DNA of 33,525 bases from Candidatus Ignatzschineria merdigallinarum (lineage in GTDB: Bacteria; Pseudomonadota; Gammaproteobacteria; Cardiobacteriales; Wohlfahrtiimonadaceae). The stretch covers positions 1 through 33,525 of the forward strand of contig DXHP01000070.1 in NCBI GenBank assembly GCA_019113305.1, read 5' to 3'. Below are positions 18,472 through 27,960 of this stretch, one piece after another; position 1 is the first letter of the stretch; every line of letters begins with the position of its first letter. A model generated the notes under the pieces. That model had not been told where the DNA came from. It made no database searches and worked only from the letters and a program-made list of their open reading frames with translations. A program made the translations under genes and the position numbers.

Positions 18472-18606
18472 AATAATCGTTGCAGTTTAAGAATAACCGT
18501 TATAACTACAAACATGGAATTGATAAAGGAGTAAACATTCTTCTCAGCGATACATCTCCTTTTAACATCACTTTTAATTCAGATAATTTATCATCCATTT
18601 CACTAT
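18472..18606 (+). repeat. Interspersed intergenic repeat, copy E (diverged, near full length)
   Basis: AATAATCGTTGCAGTTTAAGAATAACCGTTATAACTACAAACATGGAATTGATAAAGGAGTAAACATTCTTCTCAGCGATACATCTCCTTTTAAC...TTTAATTCAGATAATTTATCATCCATTTCACTAT. Confidence 0.75.
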
Positions 18607-18655
18607 AAAAATCAGCTCTCCAATAGCACACAATCTATTGTTGACTGACAATAAA

Positions 18656-18689
18656 AAAGCCTTATATCGAAATCCCGATACAAGGCTTT
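18656..18689 (-). terminator. Rho-independent terminator of the RND efflux operon
   Basis: AAAGCCTTATATCG...CGATACAAGGCTTT with one internal mismatch; T-run on the minus strand. Confidence 0.85.
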
Positions 18690-18727
18690 ATCTTTCGTCT
18701 ATTTTTTAAAACAGTGGTCAGATCACC

Positions 18728-21700
18728 TTAAGCTTTGCTATTTGCTTCCTCTAAAGCCACTTGATCAGTCACACCATCTTGTTTTGCTCTCTTTGCATCT
18801 CTGTTTAAGAGGATGAAGAAGACTGGGGTATATACTAGTACTAAGATTGTTCCGGCAAGCATCCCCCCGACAACAACCTGTCCTACAACATTCTGTGCAC
18901 CTGATCCAGCACCAGATGATAATGCTAATGGCAATACCCCAATACCGAATGCTAGAGATGTCATTAAGATAGGACGAAGCCTTTCATTAGCCGCTTGTAT
19001 CGTTGCTTCTAAAGTGCTCATGCCGGTTCTCACTAAGTCCCTCGCAAACTCTACGATTAAGATCGCGTTTTTCGAGGTTAAACCAATGGTTGTTAACATT
19101 CCGACTTGGAAATATACATCATTTTCAATACCGAGCAATCTTGCCGTCACAACTGCCCCGACTAACCCTACCGGGATCGTTAAAAGAACAGAAATTGGAA
19201 CTTTCCATGATTCGTACAATGCCGCCAAACTTAAGAAGATAATAAATACAGAGATCAGGAGTAAGGTCGTTTGAGAATCACCCGCTTGACGCTCTTCATA
19301 TGAAGTATCTTTCCAAGAAACGTTAATTCCTTGAGGGAGATGCTCTGCAACAATTGATTCAATCTCTGCCATGACATCTCCAGTACTCTTGCCTGGCATC
19401 GCTTCAATCGTTAATGGGAATGCTGGGAATCCATTAAAACGGTTCAATTGTGGTGGACCATAACTCCAGCGTCCATCTGCAAACGCGCTAAACGGCACCA
19501 TTTCCCCTTTTGCGTTACGAACATACCAACGATTGAAGTCTTCTGGCATCATTCTAAATGGCGCATCAGCTTGTACTTGAACGTGCTTAATACGACCACG
19601 ATCGATAAAGTCATTTACATACATTCCGCCCCAAGCGATTGACAATGATTGGTTAATATCACCGACAGAAACTTGCAATGCCTGTGCTTTCTCACGGTCA
19701 ATATCGATATGGTATTGTCCTGAGTCAAACTGTCCACCTGGCATTAATGTGGCAATGTTCATATTTTCAGAACGCGCCGCATGACCGATAAATGTCATCA
19801 CTGAATTCATCAATGCATCATGACCTAAACCCAATGTATCTTGCAGAACGAAGCTCACACCCGTCGCACTACCAAGCTCAATAATTGCAGGTGGTTTAAA
19901 CACATACATATTCGCTTCTGGCACTTGACTAAAGAATGCTTGAATACGGGTGATTAACGCGTCAATTTCCTGTTCATCCGATGTACGCTCATCCCATGGT
20001 TTTAACTTCACAAAGAAGATTGATTGCTCACTTCCTTGACCGGCGAAGCTGAATCCACCAACGGTCATCACAGAATCAACAGTATCTTGCTCTTCTTCCA
20101 TTAAGTATTTGGTGATTTTCTCTAACGGAATTTCTGTTTGTAATAACGATGTACCATTAGGGTTAATCGCCATCCCCACAAGAATCCCTTGGTCTTCATC
20201 CGGCAAGAAACTTGTCGGTAACTTGGTAAATTGATGCCCGATAAATCCTAGTCCTGCCACTAAAACAATGACAAACATTAAAGGATGTTTCAAGATCCGA
20301 CGAATCGTTACACCATATGCCGCACTGAGCTTATCGAAGCCTAAGTTGAAGTATTTTACAATCACAAACAAAAGCTTGGTAATTGGTGAAAATAACTTAC
20401 TTAAGAAACGACCGACTGCTGATTTTGGCTCTGATTCATCATCAGGACGGCGTAGGATCGTTGCACAAAGTGCTGGTGTAAAGATAATCGCGACAACCAC
20501 AGACAATAACATCGCCGTAATAATGGTAATCGAGAACTGACGATAGATCACTCCCGAAGCACCGCCGAGGAATGCCATTGGCACGAATACCGCAGACAGT
20601 ACAACCCCGATCCCGATCAATGCGCCGGTAATTTGTGTCATCGATTTACGCGTGGCTTCTAATGGTGATAAACCTTCCTCTTCCATTAAACGCTCGACGT
20701 TTTCAACAACAACAATCGCATCATCCACCAGCAAACCAATCGCCAATACTAATGCGAAAAGCGTCAAGGTATTTAAGTTAAATCCAAAGAAGTTAAGAAT
20801 TAACATCGTTCCCGCAAGAACATATGGAATTGCTAATAGAGGAATAATGGTTGCTCGTAAGTTCTTCAAGAAGAGGAACATCACGATAAATACCAAAATA
20901 ACCGCATCAATCAACGTCTGTACAACCCCATCGACCGATTGTTCAACAAACGGTGTTGTATCATAGGGATAGGTATAATCCATTCCCGATGGAAAGTTAT
21001 GCTTTTCCTTCTCTAAGAAGTCTTTAACTGTTGTCGCTGTATCTAATGCGTTAGCACCTGATGCTAAGTTAATCCCCACTCCGGATGCTTGCATGCCGTT
21101 ATAGTTAACCGTAAAGTTCTCATTTTCAGGAGATAACTCAATACGTGCAACATCTGAGAGTAAAACTTCACTTCCGTCTTCATTCACACGTAACTGAATC
21201 CCTTTAAACTCTTCAGCGTTTGATAAAAGTGATTGCGAAGTCACCGTATAACGAATTAACTGATCTTGATTTGCCGGTAAAGCACCTAAGTTACCCAGTG
21301 TTGCTTGCGAGTTCTGTTCTTGAATCGCTCTGACAATATCAAGCGTTGTCATGTTGTACTTATGCAGTTTCATCGGATCAACCCAAACGTTCATCGCATA
21401 GCTTGATCCAAAGAACTGAATATCTCCAACACCTGGCAAACGGCTAATCTGATCCTGTAATGTGGAAGAGATATAATCACCTAAGTCGCCGGAAGTCATT
21501 GAACCATCAGGAGAATAGAAGCCCACAACCATCATGAATGAGCCGCTCGATTTTGCAATAGTCACCCCTTGCTGTTGTACTGCTTGCGGCAACTTACTAA
21601 GGGATTGTTGAATCTTATTTTGTACCTGAACCTGTGCAATATCCGGATCAACGCCTTGCTCAAACGTGAGGTTAATTTGGAATACCCCAACACTTGAACT

Positions 21701-21943
21701 CACCGCATCCATATATCTAAAGCCTTCCAGCCCAGAAATACTCTGCTCAATAACCTGCGTCACACTCTCCTCAACCGTTGCCGCACTAGCTCCAGGATAA
21801 ACCCCGGAAATAGAGACTTGCGGTGGAGCGATCTCAGGATATTGTGCAACTGGCATGTTGCGGACTACAAGTAGCCCCATAAACATTGTTAGAATCGCCA
21901 AAACCCATGCAAAGATCGGGCGATCAATAAAAAATCGTGCCAT
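18728..21943 (-). CDS. RND efflux transporter permease, HAE1 family (AcrB/MexB-like)
   Basis: 1071 aa; MARFFIDRPIFAWVLAILTMFMGLLVV, GLLVDDAIVVVENVERLMEEEG, TIGLTSKNAILIVEFARD. Confidence 0.96.
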   Translation of the reverse strand: MARFFIDRPIFAWVLAILTMFMGLLVVRNMPVAQYPEIAPPQVSISGVYPGASAATVEESVTQVIEQSISGLEGFRYMDAVSSSVGVFQINLTFEQGVDPDIAQVQVQNKIQQSLSKLPQAVQQQGVTIAKSSGSFMMVVGFYSPDGSMTSGDLGDYISSTLQDQISRLPGVGDIQFFGSSYAMNVWVDPMKLHKYNMTTLDIVRAIQEQNSQATLGNLGALPANQDQLIRYTVTSQSLLSNAEEFKGIQLRVNEDGSEVLLSDVARIELSPENENFTVNYNGMQASGVGINLASGANALDTATTVKDFLEKEKHNFPSGMDYTYPYDTTPFVEQSVDGVVQTLIDAVILVFIVMFLFLKNLRATIIPLLAIPYVLAGTMLILNFFGFNLNTLTLFALVLAIGLLVDDAIVVVENVERLMEEEGLSPLEATRKSMTQITGALIGIGVVLSAVFVPMAFLGGASGVIYRQFSITIITAMLLSVVVAIIFTPALCATILRRPDDESEPKSAVGRFLSKLFSPITKLLFVIVKYFNLGFDKLSAAYGVTIRRILKHPLMFVIVLVAGLGFIGHQFTKLPTSFLPDEDQGILVGMAINPNGTSLLQTEIPLEKITKYLMEEEQDTVDSVMTVGGFSFAGQGSEQSIFFVKLKPWDERTSDEQEIDALITRIQAFFSQVPEANMYVFKPPAIIELGSATGVSFVLQDTLGLGHDALMNSVMTFIGHAARSENMNIATLMPGGQFDSGQYHIDIDREKAQALQVSVGDINQSLSIAWGGMYVNDFIDRGRIKHVQVQADAPFRMMPEDFNRWYVRNAKGEMVPFSAFADGRWSYGPPQLNRFNGFPAFPLTIEAMPGKSTGDVMAEIESIVAEHLPQGINVSWKDTSYEERQAGDSQTTLLLISVFIIFLSLAALYESWKVPISVLLTIPVGLVGAVVTARLLGIENDVYFQVGMLTTIGLTSKNAILIVEFARDLVRTGMSTLEATIQAANERLRPILMTSLAFGIGVLPLALSSGAGSGAQNVVGQVVVGGMLAGTILVLVYTPVFFILLNRDAKRAKQDGVTDQVALEEANSKA

Positions 21944-22003
21944 ATATACAATTATTCCTTACTTATCATTTAAGTATTCGTAATTTATCTGTCTAACCTG
22001 CTC

Positions 22004-23209
22004 TTACTGGATAAACATATCATCCGTAATGACCTCAACATGAACATCTTGTCCACCACTACGCTGAATCGCAGATTGTACGGTTTGCAAGCCTTTCACA
22101 ACCACTCGCTCGCCTTCAGCCAATCCACTCTCAATCACCCAATTTTGACCATGCGCACGAGAAATTACCACTGGACGGAAACTTGCGACATTATCTTCAC
22201 CAATGACGATAACCATACTCATTCCACCAGGACCTTGTGTTACAGCCTTTTGCGGAATCACTAATGCGCCCTTCTCAATTCCTTGCTCCACAACTGTTCT
22301 CAAAAACATGCCTGGATAGAGTGATCCATCATTTTCAAACTGCGCTTGCAAGAAAATCGAACCGGTTGTAGGATTCACAGTTAAATCAGAGAACTTGATG
22401 TACCCTGCTTTGTCATACAGTGAGCCATCATCAAGATAAACTCGAACCGCGTGTCCATCTTCCATTTCGCCTGTCAAAGGATTCTCCACTTTTGTTTCTG
22501 TATAGATTCCTGCTTTAATTTTCTTTTGCACTTCTGCAAATTCTGCCGCGGAATAAGTGATATTCACTTTCATCGGATCTAAAACCTGAATCACTGCCAT
22601 CTCTTTTGTCTGACCTGGAGAAACGAGTGCCCCTTGTGTAAAGTTACTACGACCAATTTTCCCGGTAATAGGTGCTTCCATCTTGGTATATTCAAGACTA
22701 ATTTTTGCCGAAGATACTTGTGCTTCTGCTCCTAATACTTCCGCATTCGCTTGAAGTAATGCCGCATTTGCATCATCAATATCTTGTTGGCTGACCGCTT
22801 TAGAATTTCCTAATGCTTTCAAACGATCCGATCTTAACTTCGCGGCATGCTGATTCGCTTTCGCACGCGCTAATACCGCTTCCGCCTGAAGCACACTCGC
22901 TTCAAAAGTTGCAGGATCGATTTGATAGAGAGGATCACCCTCTTTGACCATACTTCCTTCCGTAAAGTTCTGGGATAAAATAATGCCCCCAACCTGCGGT
23001 CTCACTTCAGCGATGACTGATGCTTCCGTTCTTCCTGGCAATTCAGCTTCTACGGTAATGTTTTGACGTTCAACAGGTTGAACAACTGCTTGAGGCGCCG
23101 TCATTCCCATCTGATTCGTTTCATCACCACCACAAGCGGTAATCACCAACCCTAAACTGACAACCCCTAAAGCGTTTCGTAAATGCTTAAAATAGTTAGT
23201 CTTTCTCAT
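22004..23209 (-). CDS. RND efflux periplasmic adaptor subunit (AcrA/MexA-like lipoprotein)
   Basis: Lipoprotein-like signal (VITACGG), adaptor motifs RPQVGGIILSQNFTEGSMVKEGDPLYQIDPATFEA, APITGKIGRSNFTQGALV. Alternative start at 23221. Confidence 0.93.
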   Translation of the reverse strand: MRKTNYFKHLRNALGVVSLGLVITACGGDETNQMGMTAPQAVVQPVERQNITVEAELPGRTEASVIAEVRPQVGGIILSQNFTEGSMVKEGDPLYQIDPATFEASVLQAEAVLARAKANQHAAKLRSDRLKALGNSKAVSQQDIDDANAALLQANAEVLGAEAQVSSAKISLEYTKMEAPITGKIGRSNFTQGALVSPGQTKEMAVIQVLDPMKVNITYSAAEFAEVQKKIKAGIYTETKVENPLTGEMEDGHAVRVYLDDGSLYDKAGYIKFSDLTVNPTTGSIFLQAQFENDGSLYPGMFLRTVVEQGIEKGALVIPQKAVTQGPGGMSMVIVIGEDNVASFRPVVISRAHGQNWVIESGLAEGERVVVKGLQTVQSAIQRSGGQDVHVEVITDDMFIQ

Positions 23210-23274
23210 TTTATATCTCATATACTCAAGTTAGTTTTGAACTTAAAATTTTATAACTCTTCCCAAAGCAGCAA

Positions 23275-23766
23275 CTATTTCGAAGATTCTTCTTTCTTCA
23301 CGGTCACTGTATTCAACGCCTCATCTAACTGTCTGATAGATGCGAGTAAACTCTCCCCACCTTCAGTTCCCATGATCTTAGCGATATCATCAAGCCATGG
23401 CCCATAGATTTTTTCCGCTAACTGTTCATGATATAAAGCGCCCTCTTCCGTCACTTCATAAAGAGGTGACCGTTTATTCTGAGGATTATCAATCGCACGA
23501 ATATATCCATACTCCAATAATAAACAGATTTGTCTCTGTACCGCTTGCCTCGAGGTTGAACGAAGCTCAGCAATCTGTGGTACTGATAATGAGGTTTTTT
23601 CACGATTAATAATCGATAAAATCACCCAGCAAGAATGCGTAATATCGCTTTTTGCATCCGATAAAAGATCTTCACTAATCCGATGTAACTTCGATAAAAG
23701 TGCGAACATCTCTTGGAACATCGAGACAAATAGTGGTTTCTCAGGAGTATCTTTATTTTCAGCCAT
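23275..23766 (-). CDS. MarR-family transcriptional regulator, likely regulator of the adjacent RND pump
   Basis: Winged-helix SLSVPQIAELRSTSRQAVQRQICLLLEYGYIRAIDNPQNKRSPLYEVTEEG. Start set to ATG at 23766 (MAENKDTPEKPLF). Confidence 0.88.
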   Translation of the reverse strand: MAENKDTPEKPLFVSMFQEMFALLSKLHRISEDLLSDAKSDITHSCWVILSIINREKTSLSVPQIAELRSTSRQAVQRQICLLLEYGYIRAIDNPQNKRSPLYEVTEEGALYHEQLAEKIYGPWLDDIAKIMGTEGGESLLASIRQLDEALNTVTVKKEESSK

Positions 23767-23800
23767 AATTTTCTTCAGAAAAAGAGTAAAACAATTGTAG

Positions 23801-23829
23801 ATAGTAAATCTTGACAACCTTGTTGTCAA
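23801..23829 (-). promoter_or_regulatory. sigma70-like promoter overlapped by a perfect 8-3-8 palindromic operator upstream of marR
   Basis: Minus strand: TTGACA-(17 nt)-TACTAT; palindrome TTGACAAC-CTT-GTTGTCAA at 23811-23829. Confidence 0.7.
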
Positions 23830-23959
23830 TGAAATTGAATGCCAAACTATTCACTTTTCTCATAACAATAAAGTATTGATCCAGCAATAATCGGCACTTT
23901 CAATAAGGTCTATCCTAAAAAAGGCGTGACATTTTATAAAAAGAATAAATCTATAATAG

Positions 23960-24080
23960 ATTCAGCTTAAGTATCTTAAGAATCATGACTAACAAACAGT
24001 TGATAAATTGCGTGTAACCATTCTCCTAGCGACGCATCAATTTTAAAAAAGTTCTATCTCGATAATTCAAAGCCGATTTA
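23960..24080 (+). repeat. Interspersed intergenic repeat, copy F (5' part diverged)
   Basis: CAGTTGATAAATTGCGTGTAACCATTCTCCTAGCGACGCATCAATTTTAAAAAAGTTCTATCTCGATAATTCAAAGCCGATTTAACC; matches the middle and 3' blocks of B/C2. Confidence 0.7.
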
Positions 24081-24123
24081 ACCCTGCAACATCCTGATCT
24101 CACAAACTCTAACAATAAAAAAA

Positions 24124-24150
24124 AGATCAAAGCGATATCAGCTGTGATCT
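24124..24150 (-). terminator. Probable terminator of the ccm operon
   Basis: AGATCAAAGC-GATATCA-GCTGTGATCT (one mismatch) followed on the minus strand by an eight-base T-run. Confidence 0.6.
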
Positions 24151-24214
24151 CTTATCAATATTCTATAATCTATCTATAATCTGATGTTATAAGAAAATTT
24201 GCTCTAATCTGGCT

Positions 24215-24889
24215 CTAATCAAGACTCATCCGAATCGCGAAAGTTGTCACAAGCGGCGCCAGAATAATTGCCGCTAAATCACCACCAATCAGGATTAACA
24301 TTAAGCTACTGAGCGAATGCCCTTCCTCTAAGCGTGAAATCAATTGAACGCCGACTAATAACACTGGCACATAGAGCGGTAATGTAATAATGCTAAGTAG
24401 CAATCCCGCCTGACGGAGCCCAACAATGAGCGCCACACACATTGCACCTATCAAGCTTAACAACGGCGTTCCGACCAGTAATATCAGCGCTACATAGAAT
24501 GATTGCGTTAAGGTAAATCCAAGCATCACGGCTAAAATAGGCGAGAAAATAACTAAAGGTAATCCTGTTAAAATCCAATGCGACAGCATCTTTCCTAGGA
24601 TAATAAAATAGAGCGACTCGCCGCTAATCGCCATCTGTTCTAATGAGCCATCCTCAAAATCATTTTTAAAAACACGATCTAATACTAAAATCGTTGATAA
24701 AAGTGCAGCAATCCATAAAATTGCCGGCGCTGCGGCTAATAACAACTTCTGATTCTCAAGCCCCAAACCTAGCGGAAAGAGAGAAATAATAATCAAAAAA
24801 AAGACTAGCGGCATCAAGATTTCAGAACGATTACGCATTCCAACTTTAAAATCTCGAATCATCACTGCAGATAAGACTCTAAACATCAC
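24215..24889 (-). CDS. ccmB: Haem exporter protein CcmB
   Basis: CcmB-like membrane protein (DFKVGMRNRSEILMPLVFFLIIISLFPLGLG); overlaps ccmA by 11 bp. Confidence 0.93.
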   Translation of the reverse strand: MMFRVLSAVMIRDFKVGMRNRSEILMPLVFFLIIISLFPLGLGLENQKLLLAAAPAILWIAALLSTILVLDRVFKNDFEDGSLEQMAISGESLYFIILGKMLSHWILTGLPLVIFSPILAVMLGFTLTQSFYVALILLVGTPLLSLIGAMCVALIVGLRQAGLLLSIITLPLYVPVLLVGVQLISRLEEGHSLSSLMLILIGGDLAAIILAPLVTTFAIRMSLD

Positions 24890-25526
24890 GAGAAAATCCT
24901 TCTATCGTCAGCTCTTTCGTAAATACTTCCGCACTTGGCATCTGATGCGAGGTGAAAATAATTGCGCCCCCTTGCTGACAATGATTCACCATTGCTGCTT
25001 CTAATAACGCAATTGAATCCACATCTAATGCCGTGAATGGCTCATCTAAAATCCAGATTGCCGCACGTTTTTCTAACCATAATCGCGCCAAAATTACTCG
25101 ACGCTTTTGTCCTGCCGAAAAATAACGTACAGGACGATCCTCTAATGGCAAACTTAATAATCGAAATACCGATTCAACCTGATCCCGCGTTACTTTCTCC
25201 CCTCGTAAAGAGAGTAAAAATGAGAGATTCTCCCAAGCCGTTAAATCTAAATTAAGACTTAATTGATGCCCAATATAGAGAATCTCGCGCGCATAATAAT
25301 GGAGAAGTTCTTTACGATCTTCCCCATTCAATTGAATCAATCCCTGATAACGCTGACTTGCACCAGAAATCACTCGAAGAGACGTTGTTTTTCCCGCACC
25401 ATTTCGTCCTTTTAAATAGAGCGACTCCCCATTTTGCAAAGAGAATGAGAAGGACTCGAAGATCGGACGATAATTACGTGTCACACTTAAATCAACAACC
25501 TCTAAAGAGAATTTCACATGTGCCAT
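24879..25526 (-). CDS. ccmA: Haem ABC exporter ATP-binding protein CcmA
   Basis: Walker A GRNGAGKTTSLR, signature FSAGQKRRVILARL, Walker B IWILDEP; adjacent to ccmB. Confidence 0.94.
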   Translation of the reverse strand: MAHVKFSLEVVDLSVTRNYRPIFESFSFSLQNGESLYLKGRNGAGKTTSLRVISGASQRYQGLIQLNGEDRKELLHYYAREILYIGHQLSLNLDLTAWENLSFLLSLRGEKVTRDQVESVFRLLSLPLEDRPVRYFSAGQKRRVILARLWLEKRAAIWILDEPFTALDVDSIALLEAAMVNHCQQGGAIIFTSHQMPSAEVFTKELTIEGFSRDV

Positions 25527-25529
25527 TCA

Positions 25530-26837
25530 TTACTCCACAACTCGATAAAGATTCACAGATATCGGTGCAGAGAGATCCTCGACAACCACATTATCGGCTT
25601 CAATATCGCCTTTAGAAGTAATAGGATCTCCATTTAAACTAATTTTTGCAGAAATTGATAATCTCTCTTGCCCTGATAATGTCGTACCTGGTAGTAAAAG
25701 ATCTTTTTCAGTCACTTCTAACGCAATAGGGAAACTAGTAATCGCCGTAAGAGGAATACGCTTTGCCGCAAGCGGTGGGCCGACTTCCTGATTTCTCACA
25801 AAAAGGAACAGAATCGCTTCTTGCGGCAATGATGCAACATCAATATCACGAAGATCAATCTGTACCGCAATTGCAGCCCCTGCTACGACTTTTTCCGCTG
25901 ATGAATCATTTTGCTTCGGTGCGATATTCCCCTGTGCTTGTCCTGTTAAGCCATTAATCATATTCGTAATCAATATGCGATTTTCTGAACCTTCAGGATA
26001 AAGATCCGCTAAGGTTGAAAAGTAATGTAACGCTTTATCTAACTTCTGATTCTCAAATAGTACCGTTGCATAATAGAGCATTAAACTCTCATTCTTTGGA
26101 TTATTCATCACAAACTGATCAAACAATGCTTCTAAACGAGGATTCAACTTATAGTCATTCATCGCCAACTGAATATTGAGCAATGTATAGTAAGTATTAT
26201 CGTTGTTTGGATCTAAGCGATACAGATCTAAATAGCTCTTTTCTGCAAGCTTTAATTGATCCATATTCAGATAGATCTTACCTAATAAATTCAGCTCTTT
26301 AACATCTGTATGATGATCTCTTGAACTCATTAGATTAAGCGCTGCTAAAGTTCCGAGTAAGTTATCTTGAAGCTCTACCGGAGGATTTAACTCCATAATC
26401 GTATTACCTTGTTGTAACTGCTCTACTGATACGCTTGCCAACCATTTTTGCACATATGGCATCGCTAAAGCGCGCTGCCTATCCAGGTTTTTAGCTTCCT
26501 CTTGATACCCTGTTCCCCAGAAATAGACTGCTGAAAAGGTAATAATCACGCCGGCAAACAGCAACACAATGACTTTTGTAATCCCGCTAAGCTGTCGATC
26601 TTGGTGCGCAACCGCTAACAGATCTTGCGCAAGCTCAACCTTTGTCGTTTCATACTCAGCTTCCGAGATTTTCCCGCGCTTTAAATCATCATCTAACGTT
26701 GCGGTTTCATCAAGATATTTATCTCGATATACCGTTTTTAAACGCGGATATTTTTCCGCTGATTTACCCCAAAATGCCGTGATGAGAATCAACAAGGTCA
26801 CGACAATCAATAGTACTGTATATATTAATCCCATCAT
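25530..26837 (-). CDS. ccmI: Cytochrome c biogenesis protein CcmI (CycH)
   Basis: N-terminal TM segments, TPR-like region (LNLLGKIYLNMDQLKLAEKSYLDLYRLDPNNDNTYYTLL), C-terminal CcmI-like domain. Confidence 0.88.
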   Translation of the reverse strand: MMGLIYTVLLIVVTLLILITAFWGKSAEKYPRLKTVYRDKYLDETATLDDDLKRGKISEAEYETTKVELAQDLLAVAHQDRQLSGITKVIVLLFAGVIITFSAVYFWGTGYQEEAKNLDRQRALAMPYVQKWLASVSVEQLQQGNTIMELNPPVELQDNLLGTLAALNLMSSRDHHTDVKELNLLGKIYLNMDQLKLAEKSYLDLYRLDPNNDNTYYTLLNIQLAMNDYKLNPRLEALFDQFVMNNPKNESLMLYYATVLFENQKLDKALHYFSTLADLYPEGSENRILITNMINGLTGQAQGNIAPKQNDSSAEKVVAGAAIAVQIDLRDIDVASLPQEAILFLFVRNQEVGPPLAAKRIPLTAITSFPIALEVTEKDLLLPGTTLSGQERLSISAKISLNGDPITSKGDIEADNVVVEDLSAPISVNLYRVVE

Positions 26838-26838
26838 T

Positions 26839-27318
26839 TTAGCTGTCTTTTCTCTGTAATATCTCGTTTAAACGCGCTTGCTCCTCGGAGGAGAGCTCTG
26901 GTGTTCCTGCGATTGTTGTCGGCTTTTTCTTACGGCCTTTCGCAAAAAACACAATGCCGAGAATCAAGACTAATAATACAAATGGACTAAACCATAGTAA
27001 CCAAGTTACCGGCTTTACAGGCGGATTATACATGACAAAATCGCCGTAACGTTCCACCATAAACGCAATAATCTGCGCATCTGCTTGCCCATCGATAATC
27101 ATGTCGTAGGTTAAATCCCGCATATCTTGTGCCAATGGTGCATCAGAATCTGCAATATTTTGATTCTGACATTTCGGACAACGAAGTTCTCGCGTTAAAC
27201 TCTGGAATCGACGCTCATCTACCGAGTTACTAAACTCATATAAATTCACCGAAGCCATCCCTTGCTGCAACGAGAGCGACAAAAAGATAGCGCATGCGAT
27301 TAAGAAAAATCGTTTCAT
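26839..27318 (-). CDS. ccmH: Cytochrome c-type biogenesis protein CcmH
   Basis: LRCPKCQNQNIADSDAPLAQDMR thiol motif, single C-terminal TM. Confidence 0.94.
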   Translation of the reverse strand: MKRFFLIACAIFLSLSLQQGMASVNLYEFSNSVDERRFQSLTRELRCPKCQNQNIADSDAPLAQDMRDLTYDMIIDGQADAQIIAFMVERYGDFVMYNPPVKPVTWLLWFSPFVLLVLILGIVFFAKGRKKKPTTIAGTPELSSEEQARLNEILQRKDS

Positions 27319-27951
27319 TTATTTCGCTCCTTCTCTAGCGGCAGCTTTTGCAGCTTCAATCGCTTTATCGGCATTACTGATCGCCAGCTTGAGTGCTTCT
27401 GGATTATTATCCGCATCAAAGCTTGCTTCATAAATGGCTTTAAATCCCATTTCCCAAAGTTCAACGGTCATTTCACCCACATGGCGATACACAATTACAT
27501 TATTAGCATCCAAAAAATATGTTTCTGGCGCACCATAAACCCCTAAGTTCAAACCAATCTTTCCACTTTCATCTGCGACAGTAAATAGATACGGATTCCC
27601 CAGATCACGCAACCATTCGTAAGCTTTCAGCGTATCGTCTTTATAATCCACACCATAAATTGGCACGCCTGTTGCCCCAATCTCTTTTAGCGCATCATGC
27701 TCTGCTTCACAAGTTGGACACCATGTCGCCCAAATATTGAGAAGTGCCGGACCTTCAATATCTTCATCCGTTAAGATGCGCGCGGTTGTACCTGGTTGAG
27801 TCACTTCATAAGCACTAAATGATGGTAGCTGTTTTCCTTTCAATGCCGATGGCAAGAAACTCGCATCATTTTCTAAACTTTGTGATAGAAAAATTAAGAA
27901 ACCAACCACAATAATGACGACGCCGGCAATAATGGCTTTTCCTCGAGTCAT
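27319..27951 (-). CDS. ccmG: Thiol:disulfide interchange protein CcmG/DsbE
   Basis: Thioredoxin-like NIWATWCPTCEAEHD; GVYGAPETYFLD. Confidence 0.94.
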   Translation of the reverse strand: MTRGKAIIAGVVIIVVGFLIFLSQSLENDASFLPSALKGKQLPSFSAYEVTQPGTTARILTDEDIEGPALLNIWATWCPTCEAEHDALKEIGATGVPIYGVDYKDDTLKAYEWLRDLGNPYLFTVADESGKIGLNLGVYGAPETYFLDANNVIVYRHVGEMTVELWEMGFKAIYEASFDADNNPEALKLAISNADKAIEAAKAAAREGAK

Positions 27952-27960
27952 CTCTTCCTC

